Of a stretch of 64,000 nucleotides of DNA, positions 1 through 12,224 are shown in pieces. The translations under genes and the position numbers were made by a program. Origin of the DNA: Hydractinia symbiolongicarpus (taxonomy: Eukaryota > Cnidaria > Hydrozoa > Anthoathecata > Hydractiniidae); assembly GCF_029227915.1 (NCBI RefSeq), contig NC_079883.1:16680001-16744000 (forward strand), written 5' to 3'. The stretch's first letter is position 1; each line of letters begins with the position of its first letter. Below the pieces are notes generated by a model, which worked only from the letters and a program-made list of their open reading frames with translations, did no database searches and had not been told where the DNA came from.

Positions 1-182
1 TAATATGGCCTTTTGCGGCCTACTAAAGGCCTTACACACAAATCGTGTTGTTCCACGTGCCTGCGCGAGTTGCGATAGCTCTAATCCGTCCACTCTCATT
101 GGACTATGACGTCCCAAGTGGTTTTCCATTGCGCCATGGCGTTATCACACCGTCAACTACAGGTACAGGCATGTAAAGTCTG
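1..182 (+). repeat. Representative class A monomer
   Basis: First complete unit of the window. Class A is defined by ACACACAAATCG at unit bases ~35-46, followed by GTTGTTC and a single CACGTG (54-59 here). In many other class A units this site has decayed to TACATG. This copy has the GGCCTACTAAAGG variant at 17-29, which marks units in roughly the first 34 kb; later equivalents read GGCCTAGTAAAGG. Bases 89-182 carry the GGACTATGACGTC and CCATGGCGTTATCAC variants, and the unit ends in the GGCATGTAAAGTCTG junction form. Class A and class B units are interspersed, alternating in places (for example the first four units) but not strictly. Confidence 0.9.
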
Positions 183-1623
183 TAATATGGCCTTTTGCAG
201 CATAATAAGCGCTTTTCACGTATATCACGTGCTTGCACGTGCCTGCGCAGGTTACCGCTGGTCTAATCCTTCCACTCTCAATGGACTAGGATGTCCCAAG
301 TTGCTTTCCATTGCGTCACAGCTTTATAACACCGTAAACTACGTGTACAGGCCTTTAAAGGCTGTAATATGGCCTCTTGCAGCATAATAAAGGCCTTACA
401 CACAAATCGAGTTGTTCTACATGCCTGGGCGAGTTACGATCGGTCTAATCCCTCCAGTCTCATTGGTCTATGACGTCCCAAGTCGTTTTCCATTACGCCA
501 TGGCGTTATAACACCGTCAACTACTGGTACAGGCCTGTAAAATCTGTAATATGGCCTCTTGCAGCATAATAAAGGCCTTTCACGTTTATCACGTGCTTGC
601 ACGTGCCTGCGCAGGTTACCGTTGGTCTAATTATTCCACTCTCAATGGACTACGACGTCCCAAGAAATTTTCCATTGCGCCATATCTTTATAACAGCGTC
701 AACTACGTCTACAGGCCTCTAAAAGGCCGTACTATGGCATTTTGCAGCTTAATAAAGGTCTTACACACAAATGGCGTTGTTCCACGTGCCTGGGCGAGTT
801 ACGATGGGTCTAATCCTTCCACTCTCATTGGACTATGACGTCCCAAGTGGTTTTCCATTGCGCCATTGCGTTATAACACCGTCAACTACGTGTACAGGCC
901 TTTAAATGCTGTAATATGGCCTCTTGCAGCATAATAAAGGCCTTACACACAAATCGCGTTGTTCTACATGCCTGCGCGAGTTGCGATAGGTCTAATCCCT
1001 CATCTCTCATTGGACTATGACGTCCCAAGTGGTTTTCCATTGCGCCATAGCGTTATCACACCGTCAACTACAGGTACAGGCCTGTAAAATCTGTGATATG
1101 GCCTCTTGCAGCATAATAAAAGCCTTTAACGTATATCACGTGGTTGCACGTGCCTGCGCAAGTTACGAGCGGACTAATCCCTCCAATGTCATTGGACTAT
1201 GACGTCCCAAGTGGTTTTCCATTGCGCCATGGCGTTATAACACCGTCAACCACGGGTACAGGCCTCAAAAGTCTGTAATATGGCCTCTTGCAGCCTAATA
1301 AAGGCCTTACACGTATATCACGTGGTCGTACGTGCCTGCGCAAGTTACCATTGGTCTAATCCTTCTACTCTCAATGGACTAGGACGTCCCAAGTTGTTTT
1401 CCATTGCGTCACGGCTTTATAACACCGTCAACTACGTGCACAGGCCTTTAAAGGCTGTAATATGGTCATTTGCAGCCTAACAAAGGCCTTTAACGTATAT
1501 CACATGGTTGCACGTGCCTGCGCAAGTTACGAGCGGACTAATCCCTCCAATGTCATTGGACTATGACGTCCCAAGTGGTTTTCCATTGCGCAATGGCGTT
1601 ATAACACTGTCAACTACGCGTAC
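1..1623 (+). repeat. Block P, copy 1 (about 9 monomers)
   Basis: This stretch matches 11638-13260 at a constant offset of 11637 bp, including rare shared variants such as GCGCAATGGCG followed by ACACTGTCAAC near 1588-1612. It also matches 3096-4388 with one monomer missing there. It starts with a GGCCTACTAAAGG class A unit followed by a class B unit with AATAAGCGCTTTTCACG. That dimer recurs as a recognisable marker through the array (3096, 10008, 11638, 18004, 27072, 29064, 33415). The left limit is set by the window edge and may lie further out. Confidence 0.8.
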
Positions 1624-3095
1624 AGGCCTCAAAAGGCTGTAATATAGCCTCTTGCAGCATAATAAAGGCCTTTCACGTATATCACGTGCTTGCACGTGCC
1701 TGCGCAGGTTACCGTTGGTCTAATTATTCCACTCTCAATGGACTACGACGTCCCAAGTTGTTTTCCATTGCGCCATGACTTTATAACACCGTGAACTACA
1801 GGTACAGGCCTGTACAGGCTGTAACATGGCCTCTTGCAGCCTAAAAAAGGTCGTACACATAAATCGCGTTGTTCCACGTGCCTGGGCGAGTTACGATCAA
1901 TCTAATCCCTCCACTCTCATTAGACTATGACATCCCAAGTGGTTTTTCATTGCGCCATGGCGTTATAACACCGTCAACCACGGGTACAGGCCTCAAAAGT
2001 CTGTAATATGGCCTCTTGCAGCCTAATAAAGGCCTTACACGTACATCACGTGGTCGTACGTGCCTGCGCAAGTTACCATTGGTCTAATCCTTCTACTCTC
2101 AATGGACTAGGACGTCCCAAGTTGTTTTCTATTGCGTCACAGCTTTATAACACCGTCAACTACGTGCACAGGCCTTTAAAGGCTGTAATATGGCCTCTTG
2201 CAGCATAATAAAGGCCTTACATACAAATCGCGTTGTTCCATATCCCTGGGCGAGTTACGATCGGTCTAATCCCTCCACTCTCAATGGACTACGACGTCCC
2301 AAGTTGTTTTCCATTGTGCCATGACTTTATAACACCGTCAACTACGTGTACAGGCGTCTAAAGGCTGTACTATGGCCTCTTGCAGCCTAATAAAGGTCGT
2401 ACACATAAATCGCGTTGTTCCACGTGCCTGGGCGAGTTACGATCAATCTAATCCCTCCACTCTCATTAGACTATGACGTCCCAAGTGGTTTTTCATTAAA
2501 CCATGGCGTTATAACACCGTCACCTACGGGTGCAGGCCTCCAAAGGCTCTAATATGGTCTCTTGCAGCCTAATAAAGGCCTTACACGCATATCACGTGGT
2601 CGTACGTGCCTGCGCAAGTTACCATTGGTCTAATCCTTCTACTCTCAATGGACTAGAACGTCCCAAGTTGTTTTCCATTGCGTCACGGCTTTATAACACC
2701 GTCAACTACGTGCACAGGCCTTTAAAGGCTGTAATATGGTCATTTGCAGCCTAACAAAGGCCTTTCACGTATATCACGTGGTTGCACGTGCCTGCGCAAG
2801 TTACGAGCGGACTAATCCCTCCAATGTCATTGGACTATGACGTCCCAAGTGGTTTTCCATTGCGCCATGGCGTTATAACACCGTCAACTACGCGTACAGG
2901 CCTCAAAAGGCTGTAATATGGCCTCTTGCAGCATAATAAAGGCCTTTCACGTATATCACGTGCTTGCACGTGCCTGCGCAGGTTACCATTGGTCTAATCC
3001 TTCCACTCTCAATGGACTAGGACGTCCCAAGTTGCTTTCCATTGCGTCACAGCTTCATAACACCGTCAACTACGTGCACAGGCTATTAAAGGCTG
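1624..3095 (+). repeat. Mixed monomers with a 4-unit (728 bp) repeat
   Basis: Ordinary class A and B units. About 250 bp around 1220-1470 recurs at 1948-2190, an offset of 728 bp or exactly four monomers; both carry the shared CCACGGGTACAGG and AAAAGTCTG variants. Units around 1840-1980 and 2380-2500 share GATCAATCTAATCC and CATTAGACTATG. The last unit has GCTTCATAACACC and GGCTATTAAAGG, which precede block P again at 9960 and 11600. Confidence 0.75.
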
Positions 3096-4388
3096 TAATA
3101 TGGCCTTTTGCGGCCTACTAAAGGCCTTACACACAAATCGTGTTGTTCCACGTGCCTGCGCGAGTTGCGATAGGTCTAATCCGTCCACTCTCATTGGACT
3201 ATGACGTCCCAAGTGGTTTTCCATTGCGCCATGGCGTTATCACACCGTCAACTACAGGTACAGGCATGTAAAGTCTGTAATATGGCCTTTTGCAGCATAA
3301 TAAGCGCTTTTCACGTATATCACGTGCTTGCACGTGCCTGCGCAGGTTACCGCTGGTCTAATCCTTCCACTCTCAATGGACTAGGACGTCCCAAGTTGCT
3401 TTCCATTGCGTCACAGCTTTATAACACCGTAAACTACGTGTACAGGCCTTTAAAGGCTGTAATATGGCCTCTTGCAGCATAATAAAGGCCTTACACACAA
3501 ATCGAGTTGTTCTACATGCCTGGGCGAGTTACGATCGGTCTAATCCCTCCACTCTCATTAGTCTATGACGTCCCAAGTCGTTTTCCATTACGCCATGGCG
3601 TTATCACACCGTCAACTACTGGTACAGGCCTGTAAAATCTGTAATATGGCCTCTTGCAGCATAATAAAGGCCTTTCACGTTTATCACGTGCTTGCACGTG
3701 CCTGCGCAGGTTACCGTTGGTCTAATTATTCCACTCTCAATGGACTACGACGTCCCAAGAAATTTTCCATTGCGCCATATCTTTATAACAGCGTCAACTA
3801 CGTCTACAGGCCTCTAAAAGGCCGTACTATGGCATTTTGCAGCTTAATAAAGGTCTTACACACAAATGGCGTTGTTCCACGTGCCTGGGCGAGTTACGAT
3901 GGGTCTAATCCTTCCACTCTCATTGGACTATGACGTCCCAAGTGGTTTTCCATTGCGCCATTGCGTTATAACACCGTCAACTACGTGCACAGGCCTGTAA
4001 AATCTGTGATATGGCCTCTTGCAGCATAATAAAAGCCTTTAACGTATATCACGTGGTTGCACGTGCCTGCGCAAGTTACGAGCGGACTAATCCCTCCAAT
4101 GTCATTGGACTATGACGTCCCAAGTGGTTTTCCATTGCGCCATGGCGTTATAACACCATCAACCACGGGTACAGGCCTCAAAAGTCTGTAATATGGCCTC
4201 TTGCAGCCTAATAAAGGCCTTACACGTATATCACGTGGTCGTACGTGCCTGCGCAAGTTACCATTGGTCTAATCCTTTTACTCTCAATGGACTAGGACGT
4301 CCCAAGTTGTTTTCCATTGCGTCACGGCTTTATAACACCGTCAACTACGTGCACAGGCCTTTAAAGGCTGTAATATGGTCATTTGCAG
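3096..4388 (+). repeat. Block P, copy 2, lacking one monomer
   Basis: Matches the start of the window at offset 3095 up to about 3985, then at offset 2913. The 182 bp change is exactly one missing monomer. At the join, the sequence passes from CTACGTGCACAGGCCT directly to GTAAAATCTGTGATATGG, skipping the unit present at about 900-1080 in copy 1. This is the expected footprint of a one-unit unequal exchange between aligned repeats. Confidence 0.8.
3623..3634. other. Perfect 12 bp palindrome at a variant junction (example)
   Basis: Units whose junction reads GGTACAGGCCTGTAAAATCTG contain TACAGGCCTGTA, which is fully self-complementary. It replaces the TTTAAA-centred palindrome of other units at almost the same place, so two sequence-distinct dyads occupy one site. 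Other copies include 528-539. Confidence 0.6.
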
Positions 4389-6547
4389 CCAAACAAAGGC
4401 CTTTCACGTATATCACGTGGTTGCACGTGCCTGCGCAAGTTACGAGCGGACTAATCCTTCCACTCTCATTGGACTATGACGTCCCAAGTGGTTTTCCAAT
4501 AAACCATGGCGTTATAACACCGTCACCTACGGGTGCAGGCCTCCAAAGGCTGTAATATGGCCTCTTGCAGCCTAATAAAGGCTTTACACGTATATCACGT
4601 GGCGCACGTGCCTGCGCAAGTTACCATTGGTATAATCCTTCCACTCTCAATTGACTAAGACGTCCCAAGTTGCTTTCCATTGCGTCACAGCTTTATAACA
4701 CCGTCAACTACGTGTACAGGCCTTTAAAGGCTGTAATATGGCCTTTTGCGGCCTAATAAAGGTCGTACACACAAATCGCGTTGTTCCACGTGCCTACGAA
4801 GGTTACCATTGGTCTAATTATTCCACTCTCAATGGATTACGACGTCCCAAGTTGTTTTCCATTGCGCTATGACCTTATAACACCGTCAACTACGTGTACA
4901 GGCCTCTAAAGGCTGTACTATGGCATTTTGCAGCCTAATAATGGTCGTACACACAAATCGCGTTGTTCCACGTGCCTCCACAGGTTACCATTGGTCTAAT
5001 CCTTCCACTCTCAATGGACTACGACGTCCCAAGTTGTTTTCCATTGCGCCAAGACTTTATAACACCGTGAACTATGGGTACAGGCCTTTAAAAGCTGTAA
5101 CATGGCCTCTTGTAACCTAATAAAGGCCTTCCACGTATATCACGTGGTCGCACCTGCCTGCGCTAGTTACCATTGGTCTAATCCTTCCACTCTCAATGGA
5201 CTAGGACGTCCCAAGTTGCTTTCCATTGCGTCACGGCTTTATAACACCGTCAACTACGTGCACAGGCCTTTAAAGGCTGTAATATGGCCTTTTGCGGCCT
5301 AATAAAGGTCGTGCACACAAATTGCGTTGTTCCACGTGCCTGCGCGAGTTGCGATCGGTCTAATCCCTCCACTCTCATTGGTCTATGACGTCCCAAGTGG
5401 TTTTTCCATTGCGCCATGGCGTTATAACACCGTCAACTGCGCGTGCAGGCCTCCAAAGGGTGTAATATGGCCTCTTGCAGCATAATAAAGGCCTTACACG
5501 TATATCATGTGGCTCCACGTGCCTACGCAGGTTACCATTGGTATAATTATTCCACTCTCAATGGACTACGACGTCCCAAGTTGTTTTCCATTGCGCCATG
5601 ACATTATAACACCGTCAACTACGTGTACAGGCGTCTAAAGGCTGTACTATGGCATTTTGCAGCCTAATAAAGGCCTTACACGTATATCATGTGGTTCCAC
5701 GTGCCTGCACTAGTTACGATCAATCTAATCCCTCCACTCTCATTAGACTATGTATGACGTCCCAAGTGGTTTTTCATTGCGCCATGGCGTTATAACACCG
5801 TCAACTAAGGGTACAGGCCCCAAAAGGCTGTAATATGGCATCTTGCAGCCTAATAAAGGCCTTACACGTATATCACGTGGTCGTACGTGCCTGCGCAAGT
5901 TACCATTGGTCTAATCCTTCTACTCTAAATTGACTAGGACGTCCCAAGTTGTTTTCCATTGCGTCACGGCTTTATAACACCGTCAACTACGTGCACAGGC
6001 TTTTAAAGGCTGTAATATGGTCATTTGCAGCCAAACAAAGGCCTTTCACGTATATCACGTGGTTGCACGTGCCTGCGCAAGTTACGAGCGGACTAATACC
6101 TCCAATGTCATTGGACTATGACGTCCCAAGTGGTTTTCCATTGCGCCATGGCGTTATAACACCGTCAACTACGCGTACAGGCTTTAAAAAGCTGTAATAT
6201 GGCCTCTTGCAGCATAATAAAGGCCTTTCACGTATATCACATGGTTGCACGTGCCTGCGCAGATTACCGCTGGTCTAATTACTCCACTCTCAATGGACTA
6301 CGACGTCCCATGTTGTTTTCCATTGCGCCATGACTTTATAACACCGTCAACTGCGTGTACAGGCCTCTAAAAGGCTGTACTATGGCATTTTGCAGCTTAA
6401 TAAAGGTCGTACACACAAATCGCGTTGTTCCACGTGCCTGGGCGAGTTACGATCGGTCTAATCCTTCCACTCTCATTGGACTATGACGTCCCAAGTGGTT
6501 TTCCATTGCGCCATGGCGTTATAACACCGTCACCTACGAGTGCAGGC
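4389..6547 (+). repeat. Mixed monomers matching 13.3-14.5 kb in part
   Basis: Two parts recur about 8.18 kb to the right: about 5100-5620 matches 13279-13799 (offset 8179, sharing GCACCTGCCTGCGCTAG and an extra T in GGTTTTTCCATTGCG), and about 5860-6370 matches 14035-14545 (offset 8175, sharing GCTTTAAAAAGCTG). A 4 bp TATG duplication gives GACTATGTATGACG near 5750, an isolated event in the window as far as I can see. The first CACGTGGCGCACGTG unit, which lacks one base between its two CACGTG sites, lies near 4600. Confidence 0.75.
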
Positions 6548-8164
6548 CTCCAAAGGCTGTAATATGGCCTCTTGCAGCATAATAATGGCCTTACACGTAT
6601 ATCACGTGGCGCACGTGCCTGCGCAAGTTACCATTGGTCTAATCTTTCCACTCTCAATTGACTAGGACGTCCCAAGTTGCTTTCCATTGCGTCACAGCTT
6701 TATAACACCGTCAACTACGTGTACAGGCCTTTAAAGGCTGTAATATGGCCTTTTGCGGCCTAATAAAGGTCGTACACACAAATCGCGTTGTTCCACGTGC
6801 CTACAAAGGTTACCATTGGTCTAATTATTCCACTCTCAATGGATTACGACGTCCCAAGTTGTTTTCCATTGCCCTATGACCTTATAACACCGTCAACTAC
6901 GTGTACAGGCCTCTAAAGGCTGTACTATGGCATTTTGCAGCCTAATAATGGTCGTACACACAAATTGCGTTGTTCCACGTGCCTGCACAGGTTACCATTG
7001 GTCTAATCCTTCCACTCTCAATGGACTACGACGTCCCAAGTTGTTTTCCATTGCGCCAAGACTTTATAACACCGTCAACTGCGTGTACAGGCCTCTAAAA
7101 GGCTGTACTATGGCATTTTGCAGCTTAATAAAGGTCGTACACACAAATCGCGTTGTTCCACGTGCCTGGGCGAGTTACGATCGGTCTAATCCTTCCACTC
7201 TCATTGGACTATGACGTCCCAAGTGGTTTTCCATTGCGCCATGGCGTTATAACACCGTCACCTACGAGTGCAGGCCTCCAAAGGCTGTAATATGGCCTCT
7301 TGCAGCCTAATAAAGGCCTTACACGTATATCACGTGGCGCACGTGCCTGCGCAAGTTACCATTGGTCTAATCCTTTCACTCTCAATTGACTAGGACGTCC
7401 TAAGTTGCTTTCCATTGCGTCACAGCTTTATAACACCGTCAACTACGTGCACAGGCCTTTAAAGGCTGTAATATGACCTTTTGCGGCCTAATAAAGGTCG
7501 TACACACAAATCGCGTTGTTCCACGTGCCTGGGCGAGTTACGATCGGTCTAATCCTTCCACTCTCATTGGACTATGACGTCCCAAGTGGTTTTCCATTAA
7601 ACCATGGCGTTATAACACCGTCACCTACGGGTGCAGGCCTCCAAAGGCTGTAATATGGCCTCTTGCAGCATAATAATGGCCTTACACGTATATCACGTGG
7701 CGCACGTGCCTGCGCAAGTTACCATTGGTCTAATCCTTCCACTCTCAATTGACTAGGACGTCCCAAGTTGCTTTCCATTGCGTCACAGCTTTATAACACC
7801 GTCAACTACGTGTACAGGCCTTTAAAGGCTGTATTATGGCCTTTTGCGGCCTAATAAAGGTCGTACACACAAATCGCGTTGTTCCACGTGCCTACAAAGG
7901 TTACCATTGGTCTAATTATTCCACTCTCAATGGATTACGACGTCCCAAGTTGTTTTCCATTGCCCTATGACCTTATAACACCGTCAACTACGTGTACAGG
8001 CCTCTAAAGGCTGTACTATGGCATTTTGCAGCCTAATAATGGTCGTACACACAAATTGCGTTGTTCCACGTGCCTGCACAGGTTACCATTGGTCTAATCC
8101 TTCCACTCTCAATGGACTACGACGTCCCAAGTTGTTTTCCATTGCGCCAAGACTTTATAACACC
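6548..8164 (+). repeat. Six-monomer repeat, offset 1091 bp
   Basis: About 6548-7073 matches 7639-8164 at offset 1091 (six monomers minus one base). Shared rare variants are CATAATAATGG, TTGCCCTATGACC, CCTACAAAGG and CCAAGACTTTATAAC. A 4-unit relation also exists: 6361-6545 resembles 7089-7273 at offset 728, both with CACCTACGAGTGCAGG. Several units carry CACGTGGCGCACGTG (near 6606, 7332, 7696). Confidence 0.78.
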
Positions 8165-8964
8165 GTGAACTATGGGTACAGGCCTTTAAAGGCTGTAATA
8201 TGGCCTCTTGCAACATAATAAAGGCCTTACACACAAATCGCGTTGTTCTACATGCCTGGGCGAGTTACGATCGGTCTAATCCCTCCACTCTCATTAGACT
8301 ATGACGTCCCAAGTGGTTTTTCATTGCGCCATGGCGTTATAACACCGTCAACTACGGGTACAGGCCTCAAAAGGCTGTAATATGGCCTCTTGCAGCATAA
8401 TAAAGGCCTTACACGTATATCACGAGGTCGTACGCGCCTGCGCAAGTTACCATTGGTCTAATCCTTCTACTCTCAATGGACTAGGACGTCCCAAGTTGTT
8501 TTCCATTGCGTCACGGCTTTTTAACACCGTCAACTACGTGCACAGGCCTTTAAAGGCTGTAATATGGTCATTTGCAGTCTAACAAAGGCCTTTCACGTAT
8601 ATCACGTGGTTGCACGTGCCTGCGCAAGTTACGAGCCTACTAATCCCTCCAATGTCATTGGACTATGACGTCCCAAGTGGTTTTCCATTGCGCCATGGCG
8701 TTATAACACCGTCAACTACGCGTACAGGCCTCAAAATGCTGTAATATGGCCTCTTGCAGCATAATAGAGGCCTTTCACGTATATCACGTGCTTGCACGTG
8801 CTTGCACAGGTTACCGTTGGTCTAATTATTCCACTCTCAATGGACTACGACGTCCCAAGTGGTTTTCCATTGCGCCATGGCGTTATAACACCGTCAACTA
8901 CCGGTGCCGGCCTCCAAAGGCTGTAATATGGCCTCTTGCAGCCTAATAAAGGCCCTACACGTAT
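8165..8964 (+). repeat. Mixed monomers before the 9-unit duplication
   Basis: About four ordinary units. One has lost its first CACGTG (ATCACGAGGTCGTACGCG near 8420). Another shows ACCGGTGCCGGCCTCC in place of the usual ACGGGTGCAGGCCTCC near 8900. Nothing else is visible. Confidence 0.8.
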
Positions 8965-10594
8965 ATCACGTGCTTGCACGTGCCTGCGCAGGTTACCGCT
9001 GGTCTAATTACTCCACTCTCAATGGACTACGACGTGCCATGTTGTTTTCCATTGCGCCATGACTTTATAACACCGTCAACTACGTGTACAGGCCTCTAAA
9101 AGGCTGTACTATGGCATTTTGCAGCTTAATAAAGGTCGTGCACACAAATCGCGTTGTTCCACGTGCCTGGGCGAGTTACGATCGGTCTAATCCTTCCACT
9201 CTCATTGGACTATGACGTCCCAATTGGTTTTCCATTGCGCAATGGCGTTATAACACCGTCAACTACGGGTGCAGGCCTCCAAAGGCTGTAATATGGCCTC
9301 TTGCAGCCTAATAAAAGCCTAACACGTATATCACGTGGTCGCACGTGCCTGCGCAAGTTACCATTGGTCTAATCCTTCTACTCTCAATGGACTAGGACGT
9401 CCCAAGTTGTTTTCCATTGCGTCACGGCTTTATAACACCGTCAACTACGTGTACAGGCCTCTAAAAGGCTGTACTATGGCATTTTGCAGCTTAATAAAGG
9501 TCGTGCCACAAATCGCGGTGTTCCACGTGCCTGGGGGGAGTTACGATCAATCTAATCCCTCCACTCTCATTGGACTATGACGTCCCAAGTGGTTTTTCAT
9601 TGCGCCATGGCGTTATAACACCGTCAACTACGGGTAAAGGCTGTAATATGGCCTCTTGCAGCCTAATAAAGGCCTTACACGTATATCACGTGGTCGTACG
9701 TGCCTGCGCAAGTTACCATTGGTCTAATCCTTCTACTCTCAATGGACTACAACGTCCCAAGTTGTTTTCCATTGCGTCACGGCTTTATAACACCGTCAAC
9801 TACGTGCACAGGCCTTTAAAGGCTGTAATATGGTCATTTGCAGCCAAACAAAGGCCTTTCACGTATATCACGTGGTTGCACGTGCCTGCGCAAGTTACGA
9901 GCGGACTAATCCCTCCACTCTCAATGGACTAGGACGTCCCAAGTTGCTTTCCATTGCGTCACAGCTTCATAACACCGTCAACTACGTGCACAGGCTATTA
10001 AAGGCTGTAATATGGCCTTTTGCGGCCTACTAAAGGCCTTACACACAAATCGTGTTGTTCCACGTGCCTGCGCGAGTTGCGATAGGTCTAATCCGTCCAC
10101 TCTCATTGGACTATGACGTCCCAAGTGGTTTTCCATTGCGCCATGGCGTTATCACACCGTCAACTACAGGTACAGGCATGTAAAGTCTGTAATATGGCCT
10201 TTTGCAGCATAATAAGCGCTTTTCACGTATATCACGTGCTTGCACGTGCCTGCGCAGGTTACCGCTGGTCTAATCCTTCCACTCTCAATGGACTAGGACG
10301 TCCCAAGTTGCTTTCCATTGCGTCACAGCTTTATAACACCGTAAACTACGTGTACAGGCCTTTAAAGGCTGTAATATGGCCTCTAGCAGCATGATAAAGG
10401 CCTTACACACAAATCGAGTTGTTCTACATGCCTGGGCGAGTTACGATCGGTCTAATCCCTCCACTCTCATTGGTCTATGACGTCCCAAGTCGTTTTCAAT
10501 TACGCCATGGCGTTATCACACCGTCAACTACTGGTACAGGCCTGTAAAATCTGTAATATGGCCTCTTGCAGCATAATAAAGGCCTTTCACGTTT
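8965..10594 (+). repeat. Nine-monomer tandem duplication, copy 1 (1630 bp)
   Basis: This segment is followed immediately by a second copy at offset 1630 (nine monomers minus eight bases). The copies are almost identical. Differences I noticed are GACGTGCCATG near 9030 against GACGTCCCATG near 10660, and CATAACACC near 9967 against CATAACCCC near 11600. The shared length deficit comes partly from the CGGGTAAAGG unit (9631) that lacks 10 bp. Boundaries are accurate to a few tens of bases, because the flanking units resemble each other. Confidence 0.85.
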
Positions 10595-12224
10595 ATCACG
10601 TGCTTGCACGTGCCTGCGCAGGTTACCGCTGGTCTAATTACTCCACTCTCAATGGACTACGACGTCCCATGTTGTTTTCCATTGCGCCATGACTTTATAA
10701 CACCGTCAACTACGTGTACAGGCCTCTAAAAGGCTGTACTATGGCATTTTGCAGCTTAATAAAGGTCGTGCACACAAATCGCGTTGTTCCACGTGCCTGG
10801 GCGAGTTACGATCGGTCTAATCCTTCCACTCTCATTGGACTATGACGTCCCAATTGGTTTTCCATTGCGCAATGGCGTTATAACACCGTCAACTACGGGT
10901 GCAGGCCTCCAAAGGCTGTAATATGGCCTCTTGCAGCCTAATAAAAGCCTAACACGTATATCACGTGGTCGCACGTGCCTGCGCAAGTTACCATTGGTCT
11001 AATCCTTCTACTCTCAATGGACTAGGACGTCCCAAGTTGTTTTCCATTGCGTCACGGCTTTATAACACCGTCAACTACGTGTACAGGCCTCTAAAAGGCT
11101 GTACTATGGCATTTTGCAGCTTAATAAAGGTCGTGCCACAAATCGCGGTGTTCCACGTGCCTGGGGGGAGTTACGATCAATCTAATCCCTCCACTCTCAT
11201 TGGACTATGACGTCCCAAGTGGTTTTTCATTGCGCCATGGCGTTATAACACCGTCAACTACGGGTAAAGGCTGTAATATGGCCTCTTGCAGCCTAATAAA
11301 GGCCTTACACGTATATCACGTGGTCGTACGTGCCTGCGCAAGTTACCATTGGTCTAATCCTTCTACTCTCAATGGACTACAACGTCCCAAGTTGTTTTCC
11401 ATTGCGTCACGGCTTTATAACACCGTCAACTACGTGCACAGGCCTTTAAAGGCTGTAATATGGTCATTTGCAGCCAAACAAAGGCCTTTCACGTATATCA
11501 CGTGGTTGCACGTGCCTGCGCAAGTTACGAGCGGACTAATCCCTCCACTCTCAATGGACTAGGACGTCCCAAGTTGCTTTCCATTGCGTCACAGCTTCAT
11601 AACCCCGTCAACTACGTGCACAGGCTATTAAAGGCTGTAATATGGCCTTTTGCGGCCTACTAAAGGCCTTACACACAAATCGTGTTGTTCCACGTGCCTG
11701 CGCGAGTTGCGATAGGTCTAATCCGTCCACTCTCATTGGACTATGACGTCCCAAGTGGTTTTCCATTGCGCCATGGCGTTATCACACCGTCAACTACAGG
11801 TACAGGCATGTAAAGTCTGTAATATGGCCTTTTGCAGCATAATAAGCGCTTTTCACGTATATCACGTGCTTGCACGTGCCTGCGCAGGTTACCGCTGGTC
11901 TAATCCTTCCACTCTCAATGGACTAGGACGTCCCAAGTTGCTTTCCATTGCGTCACAGCTTTATAACACCGTAAACTACGTGTACAGGCCTTTAAAGGCT
12001 GTAATATGGCCTCTAGCAGCATGATAAAGGCCTTACACACAAATCGAGTTGTTCTACATGCCTGGGCGAGTTACGATCGGTCTAATCCCTCCACTCTCAT
12101 TGGTCTATGACGTCCCAAGTCGTTTTCAATTACGCCATGGCGTTATCACACCGTCAACTACTGGTACAGGCCTGTAAAATCTGTAATATGGCCTCTTGCA
12201 GCATAATAAAGGCCTTTCACGTTT
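10595..12224 (+). repeat. Nine-monomer tandem duplication, copy 2 (1630 bp)
   Basis: Second copy of the preceding segment. The match ends at about 12256, where TTACCTTTGG replaces TTACCGCTGG and the sequence continues as block P instead. Block P copy 3 (from 11638) overlaps the right part, so the 1630 bp duplication was built on a template that already held the left end of block P. Confidence 0.85.

Noticed and set aside
42-60. True yeast-type point centromere (CDEI-CDEII-CDEIII)
   Set aside because: Only the CDEI-like ATCACGTG is present. There is no long AT-rich CDEII and no CDEIII-like element, and point centromeres are single copy.
75-100. CENP-B box
   Set aside because: I looked for the TTCG...CGGGA pattern in the unit on both strands and found no convincing match. 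ATTGG-containing stretches share only a few bases with it.
106-387. Recurrent open frames of 61-122 codons starting MTSQVVFHC or MASCS, found dozens of times on the plus strand
   Set aside because: They are translations of the satellite unit. A 66-codon frame begins at unit base 5 and ends at base 21-23 of the next unit purely because of the repeat length. Indels between units ignore frame, there is no codon-position bias that I could see, and there is no recognisable domain, ribosome site or promoter context.
5740-5760. 4 bp TATG duplication as a target-site duplication
   Set aside because: It is a simple local slippage (GACTATGTATGACG) with no inserted element between the copies.
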